Position numbers and translations under genes: made by a program
Notes under the pieces: model-generated
Databases searched by the model: none
What the model saw: only the letters and a program-made list of their open reading frames with translations
Told to the model about the DNA's origin: nothing
Part shown: in pieces, positions 1 to 8,973 of the stretch
How positions within the stretch are numbered: position 1 is the stretch's first letter
Layout: every line of letters begins with the position of its first letter
NCBI RefSeq assembly: GCF_020884795.1
Contig: NZ_BBZF01000022.1
Coordinates: 124,001-188,000 of the forward strand
Origin: Micromonospora okii
GTDB lineage: Bacteria; Actinomycetota; Actinomycetes; Mycobacteriales; Micromonosporaceae
Direction of reading: 5' to 3'
DNA: 64,000 nt

Positions 1-1
1 C

Positions 2-634
2 GTCGGCCGGGTCTACTGCACCGGCGGCACGGTCTGGGCGTCGATCCCCGTCTTCGGGCAGGACTTCGTCCCCACCCACCTGCTGCTGGCCGTACGGGCG
101 ATGATCGCGCTGGCCGACGACCTGGACGACCGGCTGCGCCACGAGTTCGGCGGCAGCCGGTTCTTCGGGTCGGAGGCCGTCGGGCTGACCCCCGTGCCCG
201 ACCCCACGGGCTACCTGCGCGACCTCGCCGACTCCGACGCGGCCGGCGCGTGGGGCGCGGGCAGCGTGCTGGTCGACCTGCTGGCCGACCGGGGGCACAC
301 CGAGGAGTTGCGGCTGCGCGCCGACCACGGCGACCCGCACGCGGCGGCCCGGCTGGCCGCCCTGCTCGCCGAGCGGGGGCAGGCCGACGAGGCCGAACGG
401 TACTGGCGGGTCGCCGCCGAGCACGGCGACGCGCGGGCGCACGACGAGCTGGCCGGGCTGCTGGCCGCCGACGGCCGCCCGGACGAGGCGATCGACCTGC
501 TCCGCCGCTCCGTCGACCAGGGCAACCGACGTTCCCTGCCGCTGCTGGTCACGCTGCTCACCGAGCACGGCCGCCTCGACGAGGGCATCGACCTGCTGCG
601 CCGGTGGGCGGCCCGAGGCACCCCGGAGGGCTGA
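2..634 (+). CDS. TPR/Sel1-like repeat protein, 5' end missing
   Basis: The reading frame is open from base 2, so the gene starts before the window. About 210 residues are visible. The first ~60 residues (GTVWASIPVFGQ, then a long helix ending LADDLDDRLRHEF) look like the end of a YbjN-type or chaperone-like alpha/beta domain. From about residue 80 come helical pairs of the Sel1/TPR kind: GDPHAAARLAALLAERG, GDARAHDELAGLLAADG and GNRRSLPLLVTLLTEHG, each followed by a DEA/DEG helix. Such repeats form protein-binding scaffolds. No enzyme motif is visible. The TGA is 20 bases from the 3' end of the converging MarR gene. The TPR part is fairly sure; the YbjN resemblance is a guess. Confidence 0.75.
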   Translation, partial: VGRVYCTGGTVWASIPVFGQDFVPTHLLLAVRAMIALADDLDDRLRHEFGGSRFFGSEAVGLTPVPDPTGYLRDLADSDAAGAWGAGSVLVDLLADRGHTEELRLRADHGDPHAAARLAALLAERGQADEAERYWRVAAEHGDARAHDELAGLLAADGRPDEAIDLLRRSVDQGNRRSLPLLVTLLTEHGRLDEGIDLLRRWAARGTPEG

Positions 635-653
635 CGCCCCCGGCCCGGCCGGG

Positions 654-1118
654 TCAGACCCGGTCGACGGGGGCGTCCCGGTCGCGGACCCGGGTCGCGA
701 TCGCGGTGAGCGTGTCGATCTCCCCCGGGCTGAGCAGGTCGACGAAGTGCCGCCGGACGGTGTCGACGTGGCCGGGGGCGGCGGCCTCGATGGCGGCCCG
801 GCCCGTCGGGGTCAGACACACGACGGTGCCGCGCGCGTCCGTGGGGCATTCCCGGCGGGTGAGCAGGCCGCGCGCCTCCATCCGGCGGAGCTGGTGGGAC
901 AGCCGGCTGCGGTCCCAGCCGACGAGGCTGCCGAGTTCGCGCGCCCGCAGCCCGCCGGGGGGCGCCTCCGACAGCGGTACGAGCAGGTCGTAGTCGGCGC
1001 TGGACAGGCCGGCCTCGGCGAGTTGGCGTTCGATCAGCCGGTCGAGGTGACGACGCATCTCGTAGAAGGCGCGCCACATGCGCGACTCCCGCTCGTCCAG
1101 CCACCTCGGTTCGCCCAC
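654..1118 (-). CDS. MarR-family transcriptional regulator
   Basis: A 154-residue winged-helix protein of normal MarR length. The order is an N-terminal dimerisation helix (WRAFYEMRRHLDRLIERQL), the helix-turn-helix (LSSADYDLLVPLSEA, then ARELGSLVGWDRSRLSHQLRRMEARGL), a beta wing (CPTDARGTVVCLT) and C-terminal helices. The GTG start gives the usual N-terminus. The gene is divergent from the pirin gene, and three GYTGAC-NN-GTCARC palindromes lie in the 118 bp between the two starts. It therefore most likely represses both itself and the pirin gene. No Cys is placed to suggest thiol sensing, and the ligand is unknown. Confidence 0.93.
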   Translation of the reverse strand: MGEPRWLDERESRMWRAFYEMRRHLDRLIERQLAEAGLSSADYDLLVPLSEAPPGGLRARELGSLVGWDRSRLSHQLRRMEARGLLTRRECPTDARGTVVCLTPTGRAAIEAAAPGHVDTVRRHFVDLLSPGEIDTLTAIATRVRDRDAPVDRV

Positions 1119-1140
1119 GCCGCCAGCCTAGCCGCCGGTT

Positions 1141-1208
1141 GCTGACACGTCAGCGACTATTTCGTTGACGCGTCAGCATCCCCGCGCTAGTTTTGCTGAC
1201 GAGTCAAC
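1141..1208. promoter_or_regulatory. Three MarR-type operator palindromes
   Basis: Three copies of one inverted repeat lie between the marR and pirin starts. They are GCTGACACGTCAGC at 1141-1154 (perfect), GTTGACGCGTCAGC at 1164-1177 and GCTGACGAGTCAAC at 1195-1208. The consensus is GYTGAC-NN-GTCARC. Centre spacings are 23 and 31 bp. The third copy ends 28 bases before the pirin ATG, where a bound repressor would block initiation. That MarR binds them is inferred from position and symmetry. Confidence 0.8.
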
Positions 1209-1236
1209 AAAATGCCCGACGGGGAAGGAACCGCCG

Positions 1237-2127
1237 ATGGACGCCCCCACGCTCACCCCGGTACGCACCGTCGCCCGGGTCGAGACCCGCCACCGGCTCG
1301 GCCCGGACGCGCAGGTCGACGACAAGGCGCTGGTCTTCGCGCCCAACGACCCGGCGCTGACCGACCCCTTCCTGCTGCTCGCCGAGGACTGGTTCTCCTC
1401 GCCCGGCTTCGAGTGGCACCCGCACCGGGGCGTGGAGACGGTCACCACCGTCCTCGACGGGGTGCTCGAACACGGCGACAGCCTCGGCAACGCCGGCGCG
1501 CTCGAACCCGGCGACGTGCAGTGGATGACCGCCGGCCGGGGCATCATCCACCGCGAGCTGGCGTACCGCGACGAGCACGCGCACACGCTCCAGCTCTGGC
1601 TGAACCTGCCCGCCGCGCGGAAGCTGACCGAGACCCGCTACCAGGACCTGCTCGCCGCCCACCGGCCGCGCGTCGCGCGCACCGGTGCCGTCGTCGACGT
1701 CGTCTCCGGCACCGTCGACGGGGTCACCGGCCCCGCCCTCAACCACGTCGACGTGCAGGGCGCGCTGGTCCGCCTCGACCCGGGGGTCACGCTGCGCTAC
1801 CCGCTGCCGGCCCGGCACCGGGCGTTCGTGTACGTCGTCGCGGGGCGGGCGACGGTGGCGGGCCGGCGCGTCGCCGCCGGGCAGACCGCCTGGTCGGACC
1901 CGGTCGCCGGGGTGGACGGCGGCAGCGAGCTGCCGCTGGCCGCCCCGGACGGCGACGCGCCGACCCGGCTCATGGTCTACAGCGGCACCCCGTTGCGCGA
2001 GCCCGTCGTCTTCGGCGGCCCGTTCGTGATGAACCGGCGGAGCGAGATCACCCAGGCGTTCGCGGACTTCCGCGCCGGCAGGTTCGGCGACGTCCCCCGC
2101 CAGGCCCGCCTCGCCTACGACCGGTAG
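1237..2127 (+). CDS. Pirin family protein (bicupin)
   Basis: A 296-residue pirin, the usual length for the family. The N-terminal cupin carries the metal-binding signature: WHPHRGVETVT gives H61 and H63, and GRGIIHRE gives H105 and E107. The DSLGN and GDVQWMTAGRG strings are typical of pirins. The second cupin covers roughly residues 165-250. Pirins bind one Fe(II)/Fe(III). Some act as quercetin dioxygenases or electrophile-response proteins, and the substrate cannot be read here. I chose the ATG at 1237 because GGGGAAGGAA lies just upstream. An in-frame start further upstream would put the operators inside the coding region. Divergent from and probably repressed by the adjacent MarR. Confidence 0.92.
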   Translation: MDAPTLTPVRTVARVETRHRLGPDAQVDDKALVFAPNDPALTDPFLLLAEDWFSSPGFEWHPHRGVETVTTVLDGVLEHGDSLGNAGALEPGDVQWMTAGRGIIHRELAYRDEHAHTLQLWLNLPAARKLTETRYQDLLAAHRPRVARTGAVVDVVSGTVDGVTGPALNHVDVQGALVRLDPGVTLRYPLPARHRAFVYVVAGRATVAGRRVAAGQTAWSDPVAGVDGGSELPLAAPDGDAPTRLMVYSGTPLREPVVFGGPFVMNRRSEITQAFADFRAGRFGDVPRQARLAYDR

Positions 2128-2155
2128 GGCCGCGAACGCTGACTCCCTCCCGCAT

Positions 2156-2203
2156 TCACGGAAAGCGTGGCCATCCCGCCTCGGACGGCCACGCTTTCCG
2201 TGA
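2156..2203. terminator. Strong hairpin between convergent genes
   Basis: TCACGGAAAGCGTGGCC at 2156-2172 pairs perfectly with its complement at 2187-2203, a 17-bp stem with a 14-nt loop. It sits 28 bases after the pirin stop and 80 bases after the end of the leftward membrane-protein gene. It can therefore terminate both transcripts. Confidence 0.85.
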
Positions 2204-2283
2204 TTCGGCTGCCCCGCGCGGCGGCGGGGCCACGGCCCCGGGCCGGCGGCGCTCGCGGGTGCCCGCCCGCCAGTGTGAGCCGG

Positions 2284-2886
2284 TCAGGCCCAGCAGACCC
2301 AGTCGCGCGCCTGCCGCACCCAGACCGTGATCTGGGTGGCCGAGAGGGCGACGCCGAGCAGCCAGGCGGCCACGTACCACGGCGAGTCCAGGAGCGGTGC
2401 CGTCACGGCGAGGCCGGCCACCGGCACGCCCGGAAAGATGATCAGGTAGGAGAGCCGGCCAGAGAGGTTGCTGCCGAACCTGCGGTACACCGAGGTGCGC
2501 AGGTGGTGCTCCCACCCCAGCACCCGGTCGTCCCCGGTGTACTCGGCGAGCAGCGGCCGCAGGTGCTCGTTGATGTAGTCGCCGATGTTCCTGGCGTGCA
2601 GGACGTACCACTGGTAGACCAGCCCGATCGCGCCGGAGGCCGGCGGCAGCGCCAGCAGCAGGTGGGGGTCGGCCCGGTTGGCCAGCACGAAGCCGACGAG
2701 GGCGGCGACCACGGTGATGTTGAGGTTCATCATCGTGCGGTGGGCGCCGGCCAGGTTGTCGATCTCGTTGCGCAGGGCCGCGAACTCGGCCAGCGCCACG
2801 TCGACCGGGCCCGGCGCCCGGTCCGGCCCGGCGGGCCGGAGCCGCTGCGGCGAGCGGGGGAGCGCGACCATCGGTGAGGAGTCCAT
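2284..2886 (-). CDS. Small integral membrane protein, unknown family
   Basis: A 200-residue protein. A hydrophilic N-terminus (~residues 1-55, with a helix containing EFAALRNEIDNLAGAHRTMMN) precedes about four hydrophobic segments: NITVVAALVGFVLANR, PPASGAIGLVYQWYVL, LSYLIIFPGVPVAGLAV and WYVAAWLLGVALSATQITV. Between segments two and three is a charged cytosolic-type stretch with RNIGDYINEHLRPLL. I placed the start at the ATG (2886); an upstream start would add a basic low-complexity leader. It lies downstream of the large leftward block but 75 bases after it, so co-transcription is possible but unproven. I do not recognise the family. Confidence 0.72.
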   Translation of the reverse strand: MDSSPMVALPRSPQRLRPAGPDRAPGPVDVALAEFAALRNEIDNLAGAHRTMMNLNITVVAALVGFVLANRADPHLLLALPPASGAIGLVYQWYVLHARNIGDYINEHLRPLLAEYTGDDRVLGWEHHLRTSVYRRFGSNLSGRLSYLIIFPGVPVAGLAVTAPLLDSPWYVAAWLLGVALSATQITVWVRQARDWVCWA

Positions 2887-2960
2887 GACGGAATGGTGAC
2901 GGGCGCGGGCAAGTCGCGCCCGGGTGGCGGCGGGGCGCGCCGCCACCCGGGCGCCGTTCG

Positions 2961-5900
2961 CTAGGCGTGGGCGCACTCCGGCATCGAGTCCAGGTTGTTG
3001 GGCGCGCTGCCGTCGGCCACCGTGCGCAGGTACGGCCGGCCGTTGCGCGGCCGGACCACCCGGATCTCGGTGCGGACACTGCCCGGCTGCTCGATGTAGA
3101 ACGCGAACCGGCCCATCGTGATGAAGTCGATCGCCTCGGAGACCGGGATCAGGAAGTGGCTGCCGTCGGCGTTCGTGCCGCCCAGCGCGGTCACCGTGCG
3201 GTTGCTCGACGAGCCGGTGCTGCGGATGCAGGTGATCCGCACCGGCATGGCGCTGTCGAAGTAGCTGGTGTCCGGCGCGAGGGCGACCTGGAGCCAGCCC
3301 TCACTGGTCACCGCCGGCGTCTCCGGCAGCCGGGCGTCCCCGGTGGCGGCGACCACCTCGTCGGTGGCCCAGGCCCCCGGCTCGGGGCGGCGGTGCCAGG
3401 TCCACACCCCCCGCACGTCCTGCGGTAGCGGCAGCCGGGTGTCGGCCTCCTCCCGCAGCACCGGCCCGTAGCGCCGGGCCGGCGACAGCCGGGCGAGCGC
3501 CGGCCCCGTCCACTCCCGCAGCAGCCCGATGCCCTTCTGCGGCACCAGCCCGGTGGTGATGTGCACGTCCGAGCCGGGGGCCATCAGCAACGTCACCGGC
3601 ACCGGAACGCCCGGCGTGACGGTGAACGTCCCCGAGGTGTCCAGGTAGGGCGAGCGCAGGGGGTCCACCCCGGGGCCGGCGGCGTCGCCCGAGGGGTTCG
3701 GCAGGCCGGGCGCGAGCAGCGCCACCGCCGGGTCGACGAGGTGGCAGCGGTCCATCGCGTCGCCCACGAAGTACGCCAGCAGCCCGTCCTGGCTGCGCGC
3801 CAGGGTGCCCAGCCGCACCGGCACGGCGGTCGTGGCGTTCTCCGGGGGCTGCCGGGGGTCCTCCACCTCCACCTTCACGTACGCCCGCACCACCGCGACC
3901 GGGCGGCCCAGCAGCAGCGCGAGGTGCTCGTCGCCCGAGCGGCCCGTCAGGTCCACCGTCCACCGGGTGGTGTCCAGCGCCCGCAGCAGCGCCTCCAGGG
4001 CGCTCTGCCCGCCGCCGACGGCCCGGCCGTCGCGCCGGGCGGCGGCGAGCGCGTTGTCGGCGGCCAGCAGCCCGTCGGCGAACCGCCCCAGGTACGTGTT
4101 GGGCAGGAACCGGCTCGGCGCCGCGCCCAGCGTGGCCGGGCGGCCCGGGTCCTCCTCCCACGCGGTCACCCGCTCCGGGTCGGGGCGCAGCCGCCCGTAG
4201 CCGCTGCCGGCGGCGTCGAAGAACTCCAGCGTGCGGTCGGTGGGCGAGGGCACGAGGTAGCCGCAGACCGGGCTGGCCCCGGGGGACGCGTCGCGCAGCG
4301 CCCCGGTCGCGTCGGCGAATCGCAGCAGCACCCGGGCCGGCGCGGTGAACCGGGGCCGCAGCGCCGCCAGGTCGGGCTGGCCGGGCACGGCCAGGGTCGC
4401 GCCGGTGCGCACCCGCGCGGGCGTGGGCACCTCCGCGCCGAGCAGCTCCAGGTACCGGCCGAAGCCGTCGACCAGCCGGGCCCGGTCCAGCCGCAGGAAC
4501 CCGGCGCGCAGCGCGACGAAGTCCGCCGGGCGCGGCGTCTGCGCGGGGACGGCCGAGTCCGGCGCGTCCGGGGCGTCGACCACAGCGCCGGTGGGGTCGC
4601 CGCGCAACTGCGCCGCGATGCCGACCAGTTCGCCGCCGAGCAGGTCGCGCTCGTCGCCGCCCGCGCCGGCCCCGTCGAGCAGGGCCCCGGCGGCCGGCGA
4701 GAGCATCACCCGGCCGCGCAGCACCCGCGCCCGCTGCTCGGGCGGGCGGCTCAGCGTCGTCGGCAGCGCGAAGTCGGTCTCGTCCAGCCGCCAGTCGTGC
4801 GCCCCCCTCGGGGAGGGCAGGTAGCTGGCCTGCCACTCCAGCAGCAGCGGGTTCCAGGGCCGGCTCGGCGGGGTCACCCCGACCGGGCTGGGCAGGACGC
4901 CGTCGACCGCGCCGCCCGGCGGGGGCGTACCCGGGTCGTCGTGGTCCGGGTCGAACGCGGCCCACCACGCCGCGCGGACCGCGGCCACCGGCGACGGCCG
5001 GGTCGCGGTGGCCTCGGCCAGGTCCGGCGCCGACCCGGGGTCGAGGCAGGCCAGCTCCACCAGCAGCTCCGTGGCCGCCGCCGGCACCCCGTAGCCGGCG
5101 GGCAGGCCGGCCAGGGGCGCGGCGGGCAGCACGTCCGCGCCCCGCCCCGGGTTGCCGCCCGCCACGCCGAAGGCGCGCAGCGCCCGGCCCTCCAGCCGGC
5201 ACAGCAGCGTCCCGAGGCCGGAGTACCGGCCGTCGGCGCCGTGCTTCGGGCTGCGCCCCGCGCCGGCGACGACCAGCGCCGGCTCCAGCGCGTGCCACAC
5301 CCGGGGCGCGGTCCGCTCCACCTGGACGAACGAGCCGCCGTCGGCGGTCCCGGCGGCGGGCTGCCAGATGTACTCGTTGCCGGCGGTGGCGGGCGCCGAG
5401 CCGAACCGGGCCTGGTGCAGGTCGGCGTCCAGCCGGGCGTCGGCGTCGGGCCCGTCGGCGTCGGCGAGCGCGCCGAGCAGCAGCCCCTCCACCAGCCGGG
5501 CGGCGGAGAACCCGTCGTCCGGCTCGGCGGCCACGGCCGCCAGCGACTCGGCAAGGGTCTCCCCGACGGCCAGCGTCACGCCGTCGGCCGCCGGCCGGTA
5601 GTCCACCTCCCGGCCGAGCACCCCGCCGTCGCCCGGCCAGCCGGGGGCGGGCCAGCCGAAGGCCAGCGCCGCCGCGTGGTAGACCGACCGGTCGGGTACG
5701 GGCTGCCCGGCCGGGCGCGGCGGGTGCAGCTCCCAGCCGAGCTCCTCCATCCGCCGCGCGTGCTCCACCTCGCCGGTGACCCGCAGCGGGTCCCGGGCTC
5801 CGGTGGTGTACCAGCCGAGCACCAGGTAGGCCACCGGGCCGGTGACCCCGGTCAGCTCGTCGTGCAGCGCGAAGCGGTGCGTGACGTTGTCGTAGTAGCC

Positions 5901-6356
5901 GGCCCAGCCGAGGTCGCCGTGGCCGAGGGCGGTCAGCGGCGAGCGCGGCGCGGGCCCGGGGGCGGGCAGGGTCGGCCCGGACAGCGCGTCGTCGACGACG
6001 ATCGGGTCGACCGCGCCCGCGTACGGCAGCAGCCAGGCGTGCACCGACCGGCGCGCCCCGGCGGAACCGGAGAGCCGGACCACCAGCCAGCGGTCCGGCA
6101 CCGGCCGGAAGGAGGTGACGCCGTTGTCGTCGGCCACGCCCCGGGTCAGCCCGTCGGGCAGCCCCCAGTGCAGGTGCGCCCCCACCGGCCGCGGCTGGTC
6201 CCGGGCGGTGAACGGCTCGGGGAACAGGTCTTCGTGCGCCCGACCGCTCGCCGGCGGGGTGGGGCGGCCCAGGGCGGTCTGGGCCCAGTCGGTCGGCGCG
6301 GTGGGCTCCCGGACGACCAGGACGTCGAGGGCCACGGGTACGAGCACGGCGGTCAC
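2961..6356 (-). CDS. Large protein of unknown function (1131 aa), last gene of giant operon
   Basis: The GTG start has a good site (GAGGAG, 7-8 bases upstream). No signal peptide or membrane segment is visible, so it looks cytosolic or exported by a dedicated route. Recognisable strings are GAHLHWGLPDGLTRG near residue 60, WLVVRLSG, YTTGARDPLRVT, and late in the protein LLLGRPVAVVRAYV and AVPVRLGTLARSQDGLLAYF. I associate these strings with uncharacterised proteins encoded beside DUF6603-type giants; that is memory, not a search. The C-terminal ~130 residues are beta-rich (VTSEGWLQVALAPDTSYF to the end). A 121-base gap separates it from the preceding gene of the block, the largest internal gap there, so it may have its own promoter. 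Coding is certain and function unknown. Confidence 0.85.
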   Translation of the reverse strand: MTAVLVPVALDVLVVREPTAPTDWAQTALGRPTPPASGRAHEDLFPEPFTARDQPRPVGAHLHWGLPDGLTRGVADDNGVTSFRPVPDRWLVVRLSGSAGARRSVHAWLLPYAGAVDPIVVDDALSGPTLPAPGPAPRSPLTALGHGDLGWAGYYDNVTHRFALHDELTGVTGPVAYLVLGWYTTGARDPLRVTGEVEHARRMEELGWELHPPRPAGQPVPDRSVYHAAALAFGWPAPGWPGDGGVLGREVDYRPAADGVTLAVGETLAESLAAVAAEPDDGFSAARLVEGLLLGALADADGPDADARLDADLHQARFGSAPATAGNEYIWQPAAGTADGGSFVQVERTAPRVWHALEPALVVAGAGRSPKHGADGRYSGLGTLLCRLEGRALRAFGVAGGNPGRGADVLPAAPLAGLPAGYGVPAAATELLVELACLDPGSAPDLAEATATRPSPVAAVRAAWWAAFDPDHDDPGTPPPGGAVDGVLPSPVGVTPPSRPWNPLLLEWQASYLPSPRGAHDWRLDETDFALPTTLSRPPEQRARVLRGRVMLSPAAGALLDGAGAGGDERDLLGGELVGIAAQLRGDPTGAVVDAPDAPDSAVPAQTPRPADFVALRAGFLRLDRARLVDGFGRYLELLGAEVPTPARVRTGATLAVPGQPDLAALRPRFTAPARVLLRFADATGALRDASPGASPVCGYLVPSPTDRTLEFFDAAGSGYGRLRPDPERVTAWEEDPGRPATLGAAPSRFLPNTYLGRFADGLLAADNALAAARRDGRAVGGGQSALEALLRALDTTRWTVDLTGRSGDEHLALLLGRPVAVVRAYVKVEVEDPRQPPENATTAVPVRLGTLARSQDGLLAYFVGDAMDRCHLVDPAVALLAPGLPNPSGDAAGPGVDPLRSPYLDTSGTFTVTPGVPVPVTLLMAPGSDVHITTGLVPQKGIGLLREWTGPALARLSPARRYGPVLREEADTRLPLPQDVRGVWTWHRRPEPGAWATDEVVAATGDARLPETPAVTSEGWLQVALAPDTSYFDSAMPVRITCIRSTGSSSNRTVTALGGTNADGSHFLIPVSEAIDFITMGRFAFYIEQPGSVRTEIRVVRPRNGRPYLRTVADGSAPNNLDSMPECAHA

Positions 6357-6477
6357 GGGGGGAACTCCTCAGCGGTGCGGCGGGACGGTACGGCGGCGGG
6401 TCGGCCCTCGCGGCCGGTCCCGGGCGCGGCGGGTCGGCCACCGGGGCCGGGCCCGGCCGGCGCGGGTCGGGTCGGGG

Positions 6478-7656
6478 TCATCGGGCGGCGGAGGCGGCGA
6501 AGCGCTGCCGCGACGGCGCCTGCAACAGGGACACGGCGACCCCCGCCCCACGGTGGGGCGCGGACGTCGGTGCGGCCGTGTTGAGCCGCCCGGCGAGGGC
6601 GGCGACGTCGACGACCCCGGCCAGCGGGCCGGCCCGCATCGGCACGGCCACGCTGCCCGTCTCCTGGCCGGCGGCCGAGCGCAGCGGCACCCGCCAGCCC
6701 GCGCCGTCGGGTTCGAGGCCGAACTGGACGCTCTGCGGCGGCTCCTGCAACCAGACCAGGCGGGGCGTGCCCCGGAACAGCGCCAGCAGCACGGCGGGGG
6801 AGAGCCGCTGCAACCGCAGCAGCGGCACCACCAGGTCGGGCCGGGCGGCGGCCAGCACGTCCGGGTCCACCCCCGGGGGCACGTCGGCGGGCAGGTCGCT
6901 GGCCCACGCCCGGATCTGCATCGCCGGCCAGCCCGGCACCAGCGCCGAGCGCAGCAGGAACCCGGTGATGGGCACCGCGTCGGCCGCCGCGCGACGGTCG
7001 CCCGTGGCGTCGCCGGGGAAGGTGCCGTCGTGGGGCCCGGCGTCGTCGGGAGAGCCGACACCGTTCGGGGGTCCGGCGTCGCCGGGGGAACCGGCCGCGA
7101 GGGCGGCGCGTTCCGCGCGCTCCTCGGCCAGCAGTTCGGCGGCCACCGGGATGCTGATCCGGTTGCGCTGCACGTCGCGCACCAGCGGCAGATGCTCGGC
7201 CACCGGGCCGTCGACCCGGGGCAGCAGCGTCGCCGTCACCGCCCGCTCCCGGCTGCCGTCGCCGCCGCCGACCGCGAGCGCCCCGGCCCGCAGCCGCTCC
7301 AGCCATCCCTGGTCGAGGCGGAAGAAGCGGATCGACTCGGGCGGCAGCAGCCGCGCGTCCGGCACGAGGTAGCGGAACGGCACGTCGTGCAGCAGGGTCC
7401 AGCGGGCCAGGACGTGCGCCACGTAGTCGGGCAGCGGCGGGTCGGTCGACTCCACCGCGACCGCCGAGAGCCCGTCCGCCCGCGCCGCCGCTCCGAGGCC
7501 GACCGTCGGGTCCGCCGCCTCGGGGCCGGCCGCCTCGGGGCCGGCCGCTTCCAGGCCGGCCGTCGGCCCCGTCGCGCCGGGCGGCGCGGTGTCGCCGAGC
7601 ACGGCGGAGAGCCGCTGGGCCAGCAGCCGGCCACCGGCCGACATCGTCCGGGTCAT
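6478..7656 (-). CDS. Unknown protein (392 aa) of giant operon
   Basis: The ATG overlaps the stop of the gene before it (ATGA), so the two are translationally coupled. Residues 1-60 are Ala/Gly/Pro-rich with a short repeat (EAAGPEAAGPEAADP). The ordered core begins at DYVAHVLARWTLLHDVPFRYLVP, followed by LLPPESIRFFRLDQGWLERLRAGALAVGGG and then GFLLRSALVPGWPAMQIRAW. The string PESIRFF.LD..WL suggests a conserved uncharacterised family, but I can assign no reaction. A low-complexity linker (GSPGDAGPPNGVGSPDDAGP) splits the core near residue 205. No membrane segment or signal is visible. Confidence 0.82.
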   Translation of the reverse strand: MTRTMSAGGRLLAQRLSAVLGDTAPPGATGPTAGLEAAGPEAAGPEAADPTVGLGAAARADGLSAVAVESTDPPLPDYVAHVLARWTLLHDVPFRYLVPDARLLPPESIRFFRLDQGWLERLRAGALAVGGGDGSRERAVTATLLPRVDGPVAEHLPLVRDVQRNRISIPVAAELLAEERAERAALAAGSPGDAGPPNGVGSPDDAGPHDGTFPGDATGDRRAAADAVPITGFLLRSALVPGWPAMQIRAWASDLPADVPPGVDPDVLAAARPDLVVPLLRLQRLSPAVLLALFRGTPRLVWLQEPPQSVQFGLEPDGAGWRVPLRSAAGQETGSVAVPMRAGPLAGVVDVAALAGRLNTAAPTSAPHRGAGVAVSLLQAPSRQRFAASAAR

Positions 7657-8972
7657 CGCCCTTCCCCCTCGTTCGAGCCGATGGCGCGGGCGGCGGTCGC
7701 CGCCTGCGGTGGTGCCTGCCACAGGTCCGCCCGGTCGGTCCGGGCCGCCAGCCGGTCGGCCAGCGCCCGGGCCAGCAGCGGCTGCGGTCGCCGCCCGTCC
7801 GGCTCCGGCGGGTCGACCGGGGCGTCCCCGGCCGGCCGCGCCGCCGTCGCGGCGAGCGCCCGCGCGCCCCCGGCCAGGTAGTCGCCGACCACGGCCGCCC
7901 GCCGCCGCGCCGCGTCGGCGGAGCGGGCCGTGGCCTCGGCCGAGCGGTGCCAGCCCACCACCTCCCGGATGAACCGGCCGTCGGCGGCGGCGAGCAGCCG
8001 ACCCAGCTCGTACGCGGCGGCGTCGGTGACGTCGTCGGGGGCGGCCGGGCCCGCGCCGGCCCCGCGCAGCGGCGAGCGGTACCCGACGGCGGTGGGGCTG
8101 CCGTCGCGGGCCGTCCCGGCCAGCCCGATCCCGCCGTCGGGGCGCGGCGGCGGCGCGCCACCGGGCCCCGGCGCGCCGAAGGCCGCCACGTCGAGGTCGG
8201 CGGCGAGCCGCTCGAAGGTGCCCCCCGCCGAGCTGGTGACGAACGACCACGACGCGAGCAGCAGCAGCGTCGGCGAGGGCCCCGTCGTGGTCGTCCAGGC
8301 GTCGTCGCGGGCCTCCAGCGAGACCAGGCACGCCGTCCACTTCGTCGGCCCGTCCCCGGCCAGCGGCAGCCGGTTGGCCGTCACCACCGAGAACCAGCCG
8401 TCGTCGTCCGTTCCGGCGAGGGCGGTGTCGGCGAGGTCGACCCGGCGTACGTGGGTCAGCAGCCCGACCTCGGCCCGGCTCGGCAGCAGCGCCCGGAAGG
8501 TCGCCAGGTCCTTCATCCGCACGCCGCGCACCGGCCGGTTCGGGTCGACCGGCTGGTTGGCGCCCAGCGCCGCCAGCGCGGTGCTCCCCACGACCTGTTG
8601 CAGCGCACCCTCGACGAGGACCGCCTCGCCGGCGCGGACCAGCAGCAGTGCCAGCCACGGCGTGCCGTCGCCCAGCCGTCGCTCCCACGGCAGTGTGCGG
8701 CGGCCGAGCACCACGTGGGGAAGCCGGTCGGCGAACGTGCCGGCCGCGTCCGCCGGTGGGTGCTGCGCGGCGATCTCGCCGGCGTCCAGGATGAACCGGG
8801 GCGCGTCGACCTGCACGTGGGTGGCGTGGGTCGGCGGCGCCGCCAGCGCCGCGCCGCCGGCGGCGGGCCGCACGTCGAGGGAGGAGCTGACCCGGTAGAG
8901 CCCGGCCCGCAGGGCCGGCTCGACCCGGTCGTACAGGCGCACGGAGCCGGGCGCCACAGGTGTCTCGGTCAT
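7653..8972 (-). CDS. Unknown protein (439 aa) of giant operon
   Basis: It starts at an ATG one base after the stop of the giant gene, and its own stop overlaps the next start, so it is locked into the operon. The N-terminal half is beta-rich (VQVDAPRFILDAGEIAAQHPP, WLALLLVRAGEAVLVEG, GVRMKDLATFRALLPSRAEVGLLTHVRRVDL). The C-terminal ~180 residues are mostly Ala-rich helix (AAYELGRLLAAADGRFIREVVGWHRSAEA). No catalytic motif, signal or transmembrane stretch is visible. I do not recognise a named family. Its fixed place between the 3167-aa and 392-aa genes suggests it is a structural or accessory partner of the giant. Confidence 0.82.
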   Translation of the reverse strand: MTETPVAPGSVRLYDRVEPALRAGLYRVSSSLDVRPAAGGAALAAPPTHATHVQVDAPRFILDAGEIAAQHPPADAAGTFADRLPHVVLGRRTLPWERRLGDGTPWLALLLVRAGEAVLVEGALQQVVGSTALAALGANQPVDPNRPVRGVRMKDLATFRALLPSRAEVGLLTHVRRVDLADTALAGTDDDGWFSVVTANRLPLAGDGPTKWTACLVSLEARDDAWTTTTGPSPTLLLLASWSFVTSSAGGTFERLAADLDVAAFGAPGPGGAPPPRPDGGIGLAGTARDGSPTAVGYRSPLRGAGAGPAAPDDVTDAAAYELGRLLAAADGRFIREVVGWHRSAEATARSADAARRRAAVVGDYLAGGARALAATAARPAGDAPVDPPEPDGRRPQPLLARALADRLAARTDRADLWQAPPQAATAARAIGSNEGEGR

Positions 8973-8973
8973 C

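Noticed and set aside
1165..1236. Upstream start extending pirin by 24 residues
   Set aside because: It would place operators inside the coding region and lacks a ribosome site; ATG 1237 has a strong one and matches pirin length.
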